A DNA stretch of 64,000 bases from Citromicrobium sp. UBA3494 (GTDB lineage Bacteria; Pseudomonadota; Alphaproteobacteria; Sphingomonadales; Sphingomonadaceae): NCBI GenBank assembly GCA_002377695.1, contig DFQH01000001.1:384093-448092 (forward strand), given 5' to 3'. A program made the position numbers and the translations under genes. Under the pieces are notes generated by a model that worked only from the letters and a program-made list of their open reading frames with translations, was not told the DNA's origin and ran no database searches. Shown here one piece after another: positions 40,091 to 48,953 of the stretch (position 1 is the stretch's first letter; every line of letters begins with the position of its first letter).

Positions 40091-40894
40091 TCAGTCCGCC
40101 ATCGCGACCTGCGCATCGGGCGCATGGTCCTGCACCAGATCGAAGGCCTTGTCGTACCACTCGCTGCCCGGATAGTTCGCGCCGAGCACGGCGGCGTACT
40201 TCTTGGCTTCGGTCGGGATACCCAGCGCAAGGCTGGTTTCCGTCAGCCGGTAAAGCGCTTCGGCGGCATGGCTGGTGGTCTGATAGTTATCGATCACGTT
40301 CTGGAAGCGGATCTGCGCAGCAGTCCACTTGCCCGAGCGTTCGTAGAACCGGCCGATTTCCATTTCCTTGCCCGCCAGGTGATCGTTCACGAGGTCGATC
40401 TTCAGGCGTGCGTCGGACGCATATTCGCTCTGCGGAAAGCGGCGTTCCACCTCGCGCAAAGCGGCCAGCGCCTGCTCGGTCGTTTTCTGGTCGCGCGTGA
40501 CGTCGCTGATCTGTTCGTAATAGCTCAGCGCGATCAGGTAATAGGCGTAAGGCGCATCCTTGTTGCCCGGGTGGATCGACAGGAAGCGCTGCGCGCTCTG
40601 GATCGACTTCGCGTAATCGCGCGAGACATAGTAGCTGAACGCGCTCATCAACTGCGCGCGGCGCGCCCAGGGCGAATAGGGATGCTGACGCTCCACCTCG
40701 TCGAACAGCGCCGCGGCCAGCTCCGCATTGCCGCGATCGAGCCGATCCTTCGCGCTAGCGTAAAGCGTTTCGACATCGCGCGCGACATAGGCCGTGTCGG
40801 CGGGGCCGGAGCTGCCGCCTGCACATGCGGTGGCGAGCGTGGCGAGGCTGCCGAGCGCGGCTGCGGCGAGGAATTTCTTGCGGAGGATCGTCAT
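40091..40894 (-). CDS. bamD: Outer membrane assembly lipoprotein BamD, 267 aa
   Basis: Lipoprotein signal with ATLATACAGG at residues about 18-27, then TPR repeats with the family features YASAKDRLDRGNAELAAALFDEVERQHPYSPWARRAQLM. BamD is an essential partner of BamA in inserting outer-membrane beta-barrels. Gene order bamD-recN on one strand is common in proteobacteria and is kept here; the 115-base gap to recN holds no gene. Confidence 0.94.
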   Translation of the reverse strand: MTILRKKFLAAAALGSLATLATACAGGSSGPADTAYVARDVETLYASAKDRLDRGNAELAAALFDEVERQHPYSPWARRAQLMSAFSYYVSRDYAKSIQSAQRFLSIHPGNKDAPYAYYLIALSYYEQISDVTRDQKTTEQALAALREVERRFPQSEYASDARLKIDLVNDHLAGKEMEIGRFYERSGKWTAAQIRFQNVIDNYQTTSHAAEALYRLTETSLALGIPTEAKKYAAVLGANYPGSEWYDKAFDLVQDHAPDAQVAMAD

Positions 40895-40966
40895 GGGCGC
40901 GGGGTATAGCGCCGGGTGCCCTGAACGCCAAGTGAAACGGTGGCGCCGGATCGGGCGAAAAGGCGT

Positions 40967-42124
40967 TCAGCCCTGCCCGGTCGGCTCCACACCCTCGGGC
41001 GCGTCCCACAGCAGGTGCCTGCCTTCGAGGCTGACGAGATTCTTGGCCCGGATCACCTCGCCCTTGGTGGTGTAGCCAAGCAGCTGTTCGGCATCGAGAT
41101 GCGGGTTCACCGCCAGCACGCGCAGTTCTTCGGAGCTGAAGTCGCTCAGCCCGCGGGCACGTTCCTGCCCGTTCTGGTCGTAGATGTGGAGAACGTCGCC
41201 GCGACTGAAATCGCCGTCGATCGAGAGGATATCCTCGCGCCGGACCGACCGATCGCCCCCGGCAAGTTCCTCTGCCACTTCATCCGAAACGCCGATACTG
41301 CCCGCCATCTGCAGACGGTTGGCGATCCACTTTTCCCAGCCCGAGGTCGGCGTGTCGTGCGCGACGAACTTGGTCGCCCGGCGCTCTCCGTCGAGCACGG
41401 AGGTCAGCGGATTGTCCGCCTCGCCATGCGCGATGTAGGTGGTGACGCCCGCTTCCTGCGCGATGTTCGCCGCCATCAGCTTGGTCGTCATGCCGCCGGT
41501 CCCCAGCGCGCTCTTGCCCTTGGTCGCTTCCATGAAGGGGCCGACATCCGTGACTTCGGGGATGAACTCCGCGCCTTCCTCGTCCGGGTGACGGTCGTAG
41601 AGCCCGTCGACCTCGGTCAGGATGATGAAGTCCTTCGCATCGACCATCTGCGCCACCTTGGCGGCCAGCCGGTCGTTATCGCCCACGCGGATTTCCTCGG
41701 TGGTGATCGAATCGTTTTCGTTGATGATCGGCATCACGCCCGCTTCCAGCAGACGGAACACCGTGTTGCGCGTGTTGAGGAAGCGGCGGTGATCCTCGAA
41801 ATCGCCCAGCGTCAGCAGAACCTGCGCGATCTCGAAATTGAACTCGTGCCCGATCTGCTTGTAGGCATTGGTCAGCAGCGGCATGCCGCAAGCGGCAGCG
41901 GCCTGCTTGTCGCTCACCCCGGCGGTTTCGGGCCGCTCGCCCACGATCTTGAGGCCCAGCGCAACCGCGCCGGAACTGCAAAGGATGACATTGGTGCCAC
42001 GTTCGCGCAGCTTGGCCACGTCTTCCAGCATGCGCTGGATGAACCCGAAACGCGGCGTGAGGCGTTCGGTGTTGGCAACCAGGGTGGAACCGATTTTGAC
42101 AACGACGGTGTTCGATTGGGACAT
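40967..42124 (-). CDS. proB: Glutamate 5-kinase, 385 aa
   Basis: First step of proline synthesis, phosphorylating glutamate. The amino-acid kinase domain starts VVVKIGSTLVAN, includes LCSSGAVALGLKI and PIINENDSITTEEIRVGDNDRLAAKVA, and a C-terminal PUA domain (about 285-375) is present. The next pathway genes proC and proA lie on the opposite strand across a 180-base divergent region, so the proline genes share a control region. Confidence 0.96.
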   Translation of the reverse strand: MSQSNTVVVKIGSTLVANTERLTPRFGFIQRMLEDVAKLRERGTNVILCSSGAVALGLKIVGERPETAGVSDKQAAAACGMPLLTNAYKQIGHEFNFEIAQVLLTLGDFEDHRRFLNTRNTVFRLLEAGVMPIINENDSITTEEIRVGDNDRLAAKVAQMVDAKDFIILTEVDGLYDRHPDEEGAEFIPEVTDVGPFMEATKGKSALGTGGMTTKLMAANIAQEAGVTTYIAHGEADNPLTSVLDGERRATKFVAHDTPTSGWEKWIANRLQMAGSIGVSDEVAEELAGGDRSVRREDILSIDGDFSRGDVLHIYDQNGQERARGLSDFSSEELRVLAVNPHLDAEQLLGYTTKGEVIRAKNLVSLEGRHLLWDAPEGVEPTGQG

Positions 42125-42304
42125 GCTCTATCCATGCGCTCGTGCGAATTCGTGGCGCGGACATAGGCTGCGGTATTGCATCGCACAACCCGCTGGAAAA
42201 AATTGCACGAGTGTGTTATAAAAGAATAAAGCTACCATGGGAACGATGGCGGGGCGCCAAAAAGGCGATGCGCAAATCGGCCCCGAAAAATAAGACGGAG
42301 AGAT

Positions 42305-43093
42305 ATTATCTTTCAGAACATCCTTTTGATCGGCTGTGGAAAAATGGGCGGCGCCCTTCTCGAATACTGGAAGAAGGGCGACGAGAATTTTACGATCGTC
42401 GATCCGTTCCTTGAAGATGCGCCCGAAGGTGTGCGGCTTGTCGCGCAGCAGGGCGATCTGGGCGACAAGCGATTCGATGTCATCATCGTGGCGATCAAGC
42501 CGCAGATGATCGACGACATCCTGCCCGACTATGCGCCGATCCTGAACGATGGCGGCTACGTGATCTCGATGGCGGCGGGCGCCTCCATTGCACGCATCTC
42601 CAAGGTGATGGGCGACGCGCCCGTGATCCGCATCATGCCCAATCTGCCTGCTTTCGTGGGCAAGGCGACCAATGGCCTGGTCGCAGGCCCAGGCGTGAGG
42701 GACGACCAGCGCAAACATGCACACGCGATGATGGAGCGGACCGGCACCGTCGTCGAAGTGGCGGATGAGGACCAGCTCGACCGCGTCACGGCCGTGGCAG
42801 GCTCGGGCCCCGGCTATGTTTTCGAACTGGCACGCGCCTATGTCGCGGCGGCCGAGGGTATCGGCTTCTCGCACGAACAGGCCCGCGCGCTGGTGCTCGG
42901 CACGCTGGAAGGCACGATTGCGATGGCGATCGACCAGGACGACAAGTCTCTGGAAGACCTGCGCAATTCCGTCACCAGCAAGGGCGGCACCACGGCCGCC
43001 GGGCTCGACGCGCTGAACGGCGACGGCGCCGTCTCGCGCAAGTTCGAACAGACGCTCGAGGCGGCTTACAAACGCGCCGTCGAACTGCGCTGA
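42305..43093 (+). CDS. proC: Pyrroline-5-carboxylate reductase, 262 aa, probable ATT start
   Basis: Last enzyme of proline synthesis, reducing P5C with NAD(P)H. The Rossmann motif [15 protein letters not shown] is at the very start; later motifs are [32 protein letters not shown] and the signature [16 protein letters not shown]. The first standard start codon (TTG 42326) would cut the first beta strand. In frame upstream the only sensible initiator is ATT at 42305 (IIFQNILL), preceded by GGAG at a good distance; there is no in-frame ATG or GTG before it. Non-AUG initiation would keep expression low. Confidence 0.92.
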   Translation: MIFQNILLIGCGKMGGALLEYWKKGDENFTIVDPFLEDAPEGVRLVAQQGDLGDKRFDVIIVAIKPQMIDDILPDYAPILNDGGYVISMAAGASIARISKVMGDAPVIRIMPNLPAFVGKATNGLVAGPGVRDDQRKHAHAMMERTGTVVEVADEDQLDRVTAVAGSGPGYVFELARAYVAAAEGIGFSHEQARALVLGTLEGTIAMAIDQDDKSLEDLRNSVTSKGGTTAAGLDALNGDGAVSRKFEQTLEAAYKRAVELR

Positions 43094-43184
43094 CCCGCAG
43101 GAGCGGCGGGCCTTGGAACCCCGCCCCCGCCTTGTCCGTCTATCAAGTGCAGCATCAAGAATAACAGATCCGAAGAGGACCACC

Positions 43185-44450
43185 ATGAACGACCAGACCC
43201 TGGACCCCGCAATCCATATCCATGAACTTGGGAGCAATGCACGCGCGGCCGCGAAGGGCCTGCTGACCGCCAGCACCGAATCCAAGAACACCGCCCTGCG
43301 CGCCGCCGCCAAGGCGCTGCGCGACAATCAGGACGAACTGCTCGAAGCGAACGCGAAGGACGTTGCCTCGGTCGAAGGCAAGAAACCCGACAGCTTCGTC
43401 GACCGGCTGAAGCTGACGCCGGACCGGATCGAAGGCATGGCCAGCGCGCTCGAACAGATTGCCGAGCTGCCCGATCCTGTGGGCCGCAAGCTTGCCGAGA
43501 TCGACCGGCCCAACGGGTTGAAGATCGAACGTGTCGCGGTGCCCATCGGCGTGATCGGCATGATTTACGAATCGCGGCCCAATGTGGGCGCGGACGCATC
43601 GGCGCTGTGTCTCAAGAGCGGCAACGCGGTGATCCTGCGCGGCGGTAGCGAGAGCCGCAATTCGACCCGCGTGATCGTACGCTGCATGCAGCAGGGCCTG
43701 AAGGAAGCGGGCCTGCCCGAAAACGCCGTGCAGACCGTGGGCACGACCGACCGCGCTGCCGTGGCCGAGCTGCTCAAGGCGGACCAGTTCGTCGACCTCG
43801 TGATCCCGCGCGGTGGACGCGGCCTCGTCGAACTGGTGCGCGACCAGGCCAGCGTGCCCACGCTCCTCCACCTCGACGGCAACTGCCACACCTACGTGCA
43901 TTCCAAGGCCGATCTCGACAAGGCGGCCGAAGTCATCCGCAACGCCAAGCTGCGCCGGACCGGCGTGTGCGGCGCGACCGAGAGCATCGTGGTCGACAAG
44001 GCGGTGGCCGAGCAGGCGATCCCCAAGATCGCGGCGATCTTCGGCGACGACTGCGAGCTGCGCGGCGATGAAACCGCCGTCGCACTCGCGCCGAGCATCA
44101 AGCCCGCAACGGACGAAGACTGGGGCACCGAATATCTCGACCCCATCGCATCGGTGAAGGTGGTCGACGGCCTCGACGAGGCAATCGAATGGGTGGACAC
44201 CTATTCGAGCCACCACACCGACGCGATCATCACCGAGGATGACGACGCGGCGCGCAAGTTCATGACCAGCATCGACAGCGCGATCCTGATGCACAACGCC
44301 TCCACGCAGTTCGCTGACGGCGGCGAGTTCGGCATGGGCGCGGAGATCGGCATCGCGACCGGCAAGATGCACGCGCGCGGCCCGGTCGGCCTCGAACAGC
44401 TGACCAGCTTCAAGTACCTCGTCCACGGACAGGGCCAGACGCGCCCCTGA
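43185..44450 (+). CDS. proA: Glutamate-5-semialdehyde dehydrogenase, 421 aa
   Basis: Second enzyme of proline synthesis. Aldehyde-dehydrogenase fold with [31 protein letters not shown], the catalytic Cys in [15 protein letters not shown] and [28 protein letters not shown] at the C-terminus. AGAGGA precedes the ATG at 43185. It follows proC after 91 bases and ends at a strong terminator. Confidence 0.96.
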   Translation: MNDQTLDPAIHIHELGSNARAAAKGLLTASTESKNTALRAAAKALRDNQDELLEANAKDVASVEGKKPDSFVDRLKLTPDRIEGMASALEQIAELPDPVGRKLAEIDRPNGLKIERVAVPIGVIGMIYESRPNVGADASALCLKSGNAVILRGGSESRNSTRVIVRCMQQGLKEAGLPENAVQTVGTTDRAAVAELLKADQFVDLVIPRGGRGLVELVRDQASVPTLLHLDGNCHTYVHSKADLDKAAEVIRNAKLRRTGVCGATESIVVDKAVAEQAIPKIAAIFGDDCELRGDETAVALAPSIKPATDEDWGTEYLDPIASVKVVDGLDEAIEWVDTYSSHHTDAIITEDDDAARKFMTSIDSAILMHNASTQFADGGEFGMGAEIGIATGKMHARGPVGLEQLTSFKYLVHGQGQTRP

Positions 44451-44473
44451 TCAAGGCGACTGGAGCAACACGA

Positions 44474-44508
44474 GCCGCCGGTGCCCCGAACGGCGCCGGC
44501 GGCTTTTT
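44474..44508 (+). terminator. Rho-independent terminator after proA
   Basis: A 12-base stem (44474-44485 with 44492-44503, one G-U wobble), a 6-base loop and a run of five T (44504-44508) follow the proA stop by 23 bases. It closes the proC-proA transcript. The rest of the gap to 44667 shows no gene. Confidence 0.85.
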
Positions 44509-44667
44509 CGTGCGCGTTCGGCCGCGAAGCTTCCCATCTCCGGGTGGTGCCGCCAGGCAGATGCGCTTCGGGAGCGTGCCCGGCGCCGGCGGCAACGCCG
44601 CGTGACGACAATCGAGAACCTTGCCCCGGGCCATTCCCGCCTGCCCGACTTAAGACTTGTTTAGACG

Positions 44668-45867
44668 TTGCGCGCCTATCTCACCTTGGTGGACAGGGTT
44701 AGATCTTTCCTGCGCAACGCCGCGATACCCGACCTGCCCAAGGAGGTGCGGTCCGACTTCGTAATGGCGAGCGCAAGCACGGTCCAGAAGCACGGCCGCT
44801 GGCTGTTCGTCGGCCTGCTGCTCACCTGCCCTTTCGCCGCACTTGCCACACCGGAGGCTGCGGGGCCCTGGGTGCGGTGGGGCCTGCCGGGCCTGATGGC
44901 GCTCTATTGCCTGTTCGGCCTGTCGAAGCTCTTCCGCGAGCTGGACTTCGCGCGCAAACCCTGGCGGGCGGAGCGCTTCATCCTCGAAAGCTGGGCTTCG
45001 TCGGTGATCGGTGCGCTGATCTGCACCGGCTGGGCGATCGCCTCATGGCTCAGTGCGGACGCCGCGAGCGAACGGCTGCACTTTCCCGTCATCCTGGTGA
45101 TGGGTTCGCTCGCCACCGCCTATTGCATGGCGAGCATCCGCGCCGCGGCCGCCACGCACCTGGTGATCGACATCGGGGCGATCTCCATCCTGCTGGTGCT
45201 CACCGGATCGAGCTTCGATATCGCGGCCGCCGTCAGCCTTGGCGTCGCGGGGCTGTTCCAGTGGCGCATGATCAACGCCCATCACCGTCAGGTGGTGGAG
45301 CTGCTGCTGCTCAAGCGGGAGAGCCAGACGCTGGCCCTCACCGATCCGCTGACCGGCTTGCTCAATCGGCGCGCGCTGCTGGACCTGGCCTCGGAGCTGC
45401 GCTCGCACGAGGGCGCTTCGCGGCTGATCCTGATCGACATAGACCGCTTCAAGCTCATCAACGACGCGCATGGGCACGATTGCGGCGACAGCGTTTTGCA
45501 GAGGGTGGCCCACCTGATCGCGGACGCGCATGCCAGCGCGGCGCGCCTGGGGGGCGAGGAATTCGCGCTGCTCGGCCCGGTCGATGCGCTGCCCGCGGGC
45601 ACTGCCATCCAGCTCCTCTCCGCAATCCGCGAGGCCGCGATGCCGCATGGCGGGCGCGTGACGGTGAGCATCGGCGTGGCCGAGGGCACGCTGGAAGATG
45701 ACGGCGCCTGGCGCGCGCTGTATCACCACGCCGACACCGCGCTCTACGCCGCCAAGCGGCAGGGCCGCGACCGCATCGTCCACACGCGCGACCTCGCCCC
45801 CGGGGACCTCCCCTCCGACGCATGCACGCTCCCGCAGCAAAGCCTGCCGGAGCGCAAGGTCGCCTAG
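44668..45867 (+). CDS. Membrane GGDEF diguanylate cyclase, about 399 aa
   Basis: Six hydrophobic segments (residues about 45-210) precede a GGDEF domain with DPLTGLLNRRALLDL, the metal/GTP motif RLGGEEFALLG near residue 294 and ADTALYAAKRQGRDR. It would make cyclic di-GMP from two GTP. The start is uncertain: a TTG at 44668, a GTG at 44689 or an ATG at 44764 are in frame; the basic N-terminal residues favour one of the first two. Whether an inhibitory RxxD site precedes GGEEF is not clear. Confidence 0.88.
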   Translation: MRAYLTLVDRVRSFLRNAAIPDLPKEVRSDFVMASASTVQKHGRWLFVGLLLTCPFAALATPEAAGPWVRWGLPGLMALYCLFGLSKLFRELDFARKPWRAERFILESWASSVIGALICTGWAIASWLSADAASERLHFPVILVMGSLATAYCMASIRAAAATHLVIDIGAISILLVLTGSSFDIAAAVSLGVAGLFQWRMINAHHRQVVELLLLKRESQTLALTDPLTGLLNRRALLDLASELRSHEGASRLILIDIDRFKLINDAHGHDCGDSVLQRVAHLIADAHASAARLGGEEFALLGPVDALPAGTAIQLLSAIREAAMPHGGRVTVSIGVAEGTLEDDGAWRALYHHADTALYAAKRQGRDRIVHTRDLAPGDLPSDACTLPQQSLPERKVA

Positions 45868-45971
45868 GAATACGGCGAAGGCGGCAAACAGGGGCTGTCC
45901 TACAGCACAGCCCCCGGTGCATGGACTGGCGCCCCTTTTGCCTGGGAGCACCACGCCATGAGTTTCCGGCC

Positions 45972-46724
45972 ATGACCCGCCGCGCCGACAACCGCGAGCA
46001 GCGCCTGCCCGTGCAGCAGGTGATCGAACAGGGGGGCGAGCTGCCCGACTTCGTCCCCGTCCCCCGCCAGACCAGCCGCCACGATGGCTGGACCGAGGAT
46101 CGCCAGCGCCGCTTCATCGAAGCGCTCGCCGATACGGGCAGCGTCGCGGCGGCGTGCAAGGCGGTCAACATGAGCACGGTCGGCGCCTATTACCTGCGCC
46201 GCCAGCGGGGCGCGGAGAGCTTTCGCAAGGCTTGGGCTGCGGCGATCGACCTCGGCGTGCAAAGAATCGAGGATGTCGCGATGGACCGCGCGCTCAACGG
46301 CGTCGACGTGCCCGTCTACTCCTACGGCAAGCTGGTCGGCACGCGGACCGCCTATAACGACCGCCTGCTGATGTTCATGCTCCGCAACCGCGCGCCCCAG
46401 CGGTTCTCCGAAGGCAGGCCCAAAGGCCTCAACGCGGTCGGCCAGATGGAGCTGAAGCGGCTCAAGAAGCAATGGCGCGAGGAATACGAGCGCGAGCGTG
46501 CGCAGGGCGGCGAGGCCCGCCTGTTCGAAGCGCTCGACGCAAAGCTGAACGCGGCGCGCGACAGGTGGCTAAACGCCCTGAGCCCCCGCGCCCGCGCGGC
46601 CTACGACGCGTTCCGGGCCATCGAGGCCGAGGATGAGGCCGCAGGCTACCGCTGGTGGGACGACCCAGAGCATCCGGGGTATGTTGAGGGGGCGGGAGGA
46701 AAGCCCGGAATGACACGGATCTAA
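45972..46724 (+). CDS. Helix-turn-helix protein resembling phage terminase small subunit, 250 aa
   Basis: The N-terminal third has DGWTEDRQRRFIEALADTGSVAAACKAVNMSTVGAYYLRRQ, a helix-turn-helix like those of phage terminase small subunits (landmarks across residues about 38-80). The rest is helical and strongly basic/acidic with LKRLKKQWREEYERERAQ and ends in a flexible tail. GC is high like the core genome, and similar proteins are common in sphingomonads without a phage. No other phage gene is adjacent. It borders the low-GC island that begins just after it. Function unknown. Confidence 0.7.
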   Translation: MTRRADNREQRLPVQQVIEQGGELPDFVPVPRQTSRHDGWTEDRQRRFIEALADTGSVAAACKAVNMSTVGAYYLRRQRGAESFRKAWAAAIDLGVQRIEDVAMDRALNGVDVPVYSYGKLVGTRTAYNDRLLMFMLRNRAPQRFSEGRPKGLNAVGQMELKRLKKQWREEYERERAQGGEARLFEALDAKLNAARDRWLNALSPRARAAYDAFRAIEAEDEAAGYRWWDDPEHPGYVEGAGGKPGMTRI

Positions 46725-46767
46725 AGATGAGGAGTGAGACAGCTAAGTCCCTAAATTTCTATTCCCG

Positions 46768-47259
46768 CTAGTCCTCGAAATATCCGATCCCAACGGTTGG
46801 AAGAAATCCACCCGCCGCTCTCATTAGCTCATATGCTGCGAACGCTTCCGCGGACTCCAGTAAACCGTTTTGCACCGCGATTCTCATCAACCTCAGCGAC
46901 CCTAGAACTCTTTCCTCTCCAAGTATTTCGGTCGCCTTCAGTCGCCCTCGTCGATCATCGCAACAAATAGAAGATTGACTATCGAGATTCGCGAGGAGAA
47001 TACACTCTGACTCGCCATCACCCAATCTATTTTGGTCTACAAACGACAAAAAATCGTCGACTTCAATTTCGTTATCTTCAAGGTACTCCAGATCACCATC
47101 GGTATGCAGGCTGGCGATCGCCAATGCGCAATCCTCCGAGCACTCGCCACCAACTATCGGCCCCACTTGGACGTGAAAGTGCGGAATGCAACAAACACAT
47201 CGGAGAACTCCACCGTTATGGAGGTTAATAATTGAACAGGCATCTAAGATGACATTCAC
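46768..47259 (-). CDS. PIN-like nuclease domain protein, 163 aa
   Basis: Starts MNVILDACSIINLHNGG, matching the first strand and Asp (D6) of PIN domains; further acidic positions occur in GGECSED, LGDGESECILLA and CCDDRRGRLKA, giving the usual set of metal-binding Asp/Glu residues. PIN proteins are metal-dependent RNases, often toxins. Its ATG overlaps the end of the XRE-ImmA/IrrE gene by four bases, an arrangement like toxin-antitoxin pairs, though the order is regulator first. The DUF3368 group is the closest I can name. Codon use and GC are those of the island. Confidence 0.72.
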   Translation of the reverse strand: MNVILDACSIINLHNGGVLRCVCCIPHFHVQVGPIVGGECSEDCALAIASLHTDGDLEYLEDNEIEVDDFLSFVDQNRLGDGESECILLANLDSQSSICCDDRRGRLKATEILGEERVLGSLRLMRIAVQNGLLESAEAFAAYELMRAAGGFLPTVGIGYFED

Positions 47260-48377
47260 GATGCCCGTGCCTGCTCGGCGAATATCTCCCCGATAGAATA
47301 TCCAAAGCTATTAGAAACCCATCCAACCGAAATATCTCCGGAATCAATAGAACTGAGAATGGCCTTCGATAGCAAGGGGGGAATTCTAGGAAAATCGAAC
47401 GATTTTCTAGGGCTAATATTTAAAAAATCAGCACGCTTCTCTGGAGACCCAAAGCTTTCGCTAAGGTGCGCGCTTAATGAGAAGGTTAACCCCTCCGGAA
47501 TAATACCAAGATTCTCGAGTCTCAGGCCTGCGACATCAAAGCTAACACCGAAGAAACGTGCGAGATAAAGTATCTCTCGATCGGTTACCTTACCCCCTGC
47601 CATGATTTCCTGCTCACTAAGAAATCGAAGAAATTTCCCTATTCCAGTATCTGGAAGCAACAAGCAGGACGAAAACGCATCAACAAATGCTTCAGATTTT
47701 CGCGACTTACCGAACGAACCAATATCTCTCGAACTCTCGAATTTTGCAAATTCACCTTCGACATGATCAGTGACGATGTGACCAAATTCGTGCCCTAGAG
47801 TAAAAAGCATCCGACCAGCGAACCGCGGCGAAACGAAAATGAAGCAGTAATTGCCAGCAATTAATGAAACACCCTCATAACGGGTATATTCGATAGGAGA
47901 AACTATAAGACCCTCAAGACGATTTAATCTTAAGTTTAAGTCAGAAAGAGGGCCGTCGATATTATCAGGATCGATTATGATTCTAGCAATCTTCGACAAA
48001 CGATCAGCAGCGGGATAAGATCGTTCACTTTCCTGAAAATTTTCCAGCCAAGAAGGCGGCGACGATCTTTCAGGTAATAATTCCAAGCTGGATTTTACGA
48101 AGAGAGCAATTCTCTCAACAGTTATGTCATATTCGACGGACGATTCTCGCGCACTTCGAAATAGAGGAGAAATCGAATTCCGCTCACGGATAGAAGATTC
48201 GGTAAAAATCTGCACCGGCAACCTAAGCCCCGCGCAAATTTGCCGAAGCTCCGCGACAGTGGCGCCAGAGCCTCCAAGTATTTCGCTCGCACGCTGGCGC
48301 CCTAGAGAGGTTTTCGCCGCCAAGGAATCGCGAGAAATCCGCAACTCCTTCAAGCGATCCGCCAGCACTTGGCTCAT
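47256..48377 (-). CDS. XRE-family regulator fused to ImmA/IrrE metallopeptidase, 373 aa
   Basis: An N-terminal helix-turn-helix (LADRLKELRISRDSLAAKTS, about residues 5-50) is followed by an ImmA/IrrE zinc protease domain with HEFGH at 196-200 and SEAFVDAFSSCLLLP near 230 for the third ligand. Such fusions are known as regulators that are removed by, or remove, partner repressors in mobile elements and toxin-antitoxin loci. It overlaps its upstream and downstream neighbours by four bases each. It may bind the operon promoter and cut itself or the partner in response to DNA damage or phage; that is inference. Confidence 0.85.
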   Translation of the reverse strand: MSQVLADRLKELRISRDSLAAKTSLGRQRASEILGGSGATVAELRQICAGLRLPVQIFTESSIRERNSISPLFRSARESSVEYDITVERIALFVKSSLELLPERSSPPSWLENFQESERSYPAADRLSKIARIIIDPDNIDGPLSDLNLRLNRLEGLIVSPIEYTRYEGVSLIAGNYCFIFVSPRFAGRMLFTLGHEFGHIVTDHVEGEFAKFESSRDIGSFGKSRKSEAFVDAFSSCLLLPDTGIGKFLRFLSEQEIMAGGKVTDREILYLARFFGVSFDVAGLRLENLGIIPEGLTFSLSAHLSESFGSPEKRADFLNISPRKSFDFPRIPPLLSKAILSSIDSGDISVGWVSNSFGYSIGEIFAEQARAS

Positions 48378-48952
48378 TTGGTCGCGTCTTGCTTAATGCC
48401 GCGAAGCCAATTGATCATCTCGATCACCTGATCTTCATTTAATTTCCTTTGGCGGCCCAGAATGTCTATTGGACGATTCCCTTGCTTACCAATAATGTCC
48501 GATAATTTGCTAAGGGTCTGCTGCCGCGCGAGCTCAACCTCTTTCGGTGATTGAATCGCCAAGGGATCAGCGCCCACAATGAAATTCTTCACGCGCCTAT
48601 CAAAGCCCTTATCCGCATGATGATCGAGAGGATGCTTATTTCCTTTGGCATCAACAATGATATTACCCACGACAACTCCGTCCTCTCTCATACGAAGCCG
48701 GTTTTGCGGAAAGCGACCGTAAGCCGCCAAATGGTCGATCTTCTCTGCAACTCTCATGCCACCAAAAACGTATTGCGCCAGATCCTTCGCCTTCCCCGAG
48801 ACCACGAAGAGATAATCGCCTATATCAACGAATTCACGCAGATTACTCATGCAGGCGCCGAGAGAAGGAGCCTCTCCAAACGTGGGATCACTTATATTGT
48901 TAAACTCAGCCGGATCTGCCCCAGTCCCGGTTATGTATACGTATCCCTTCAT
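48374..48952 (-). CDS. PUA/Nmad2-like protein, 192 aa
   Basis: Beta-rich N-terminal domain with GYVYITGTGADPAEFN, the APSLGACMSNLREFVDIGDYLF segment (split here as residues about 28-49), VVSGKA and GGMRVAEKI. This pattern, a short ACxxxxR turn followed by a hydrophobic GDYLF strand and a later strand with MRVxEKI, resembles nucleotide-modification-associated Nmad2/PUA-like folds that read modified bases. The C-terminal 60 residues are helical and charged. The match is from memory and moderate. It starts 1 base after the zinc-ribbon gene and overlaps the XRE-ImmA/IrrE gene. Confidence 0.6.
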   Translation of the reverse strand: MKGYVYITGTGADPAEFNNISDPTFGEAPSLGACMSNLREFVDIGDYLFVVSGKAKDLAQYVFGGMRVAEKIDHLAAYGRFPQNRLRMREDGVVVGNIIVDAKGNKHPLDHHADKGFDRRVKNFIVGADPLAIQSPKEVELARQQTLSKLSDIIGKQGNRPIDILGRQRKLNEDQVIEMINWLRGIKQDATK

Positions 48953-48953
48953 T

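Noticed and set aside
42142..42414. Small open frame overlapping the proC start
   Set aside because: It lies in another frame, has basic low-information content, and the proC N-terminal motif in the other frame explains the sequence.
45892..45915. Perfect 8-base hairpin after the diguanylate cyclase gene
   Set aside because: No T run follows, so I do not call it a terminator; it may be chance in GC-rich DNA.
45972..46724. Prophage remnant
   Set aside because: Only one terminase-like helix-turn-helix protein, with core GC and no capsid, portal or integrase genes nearby.
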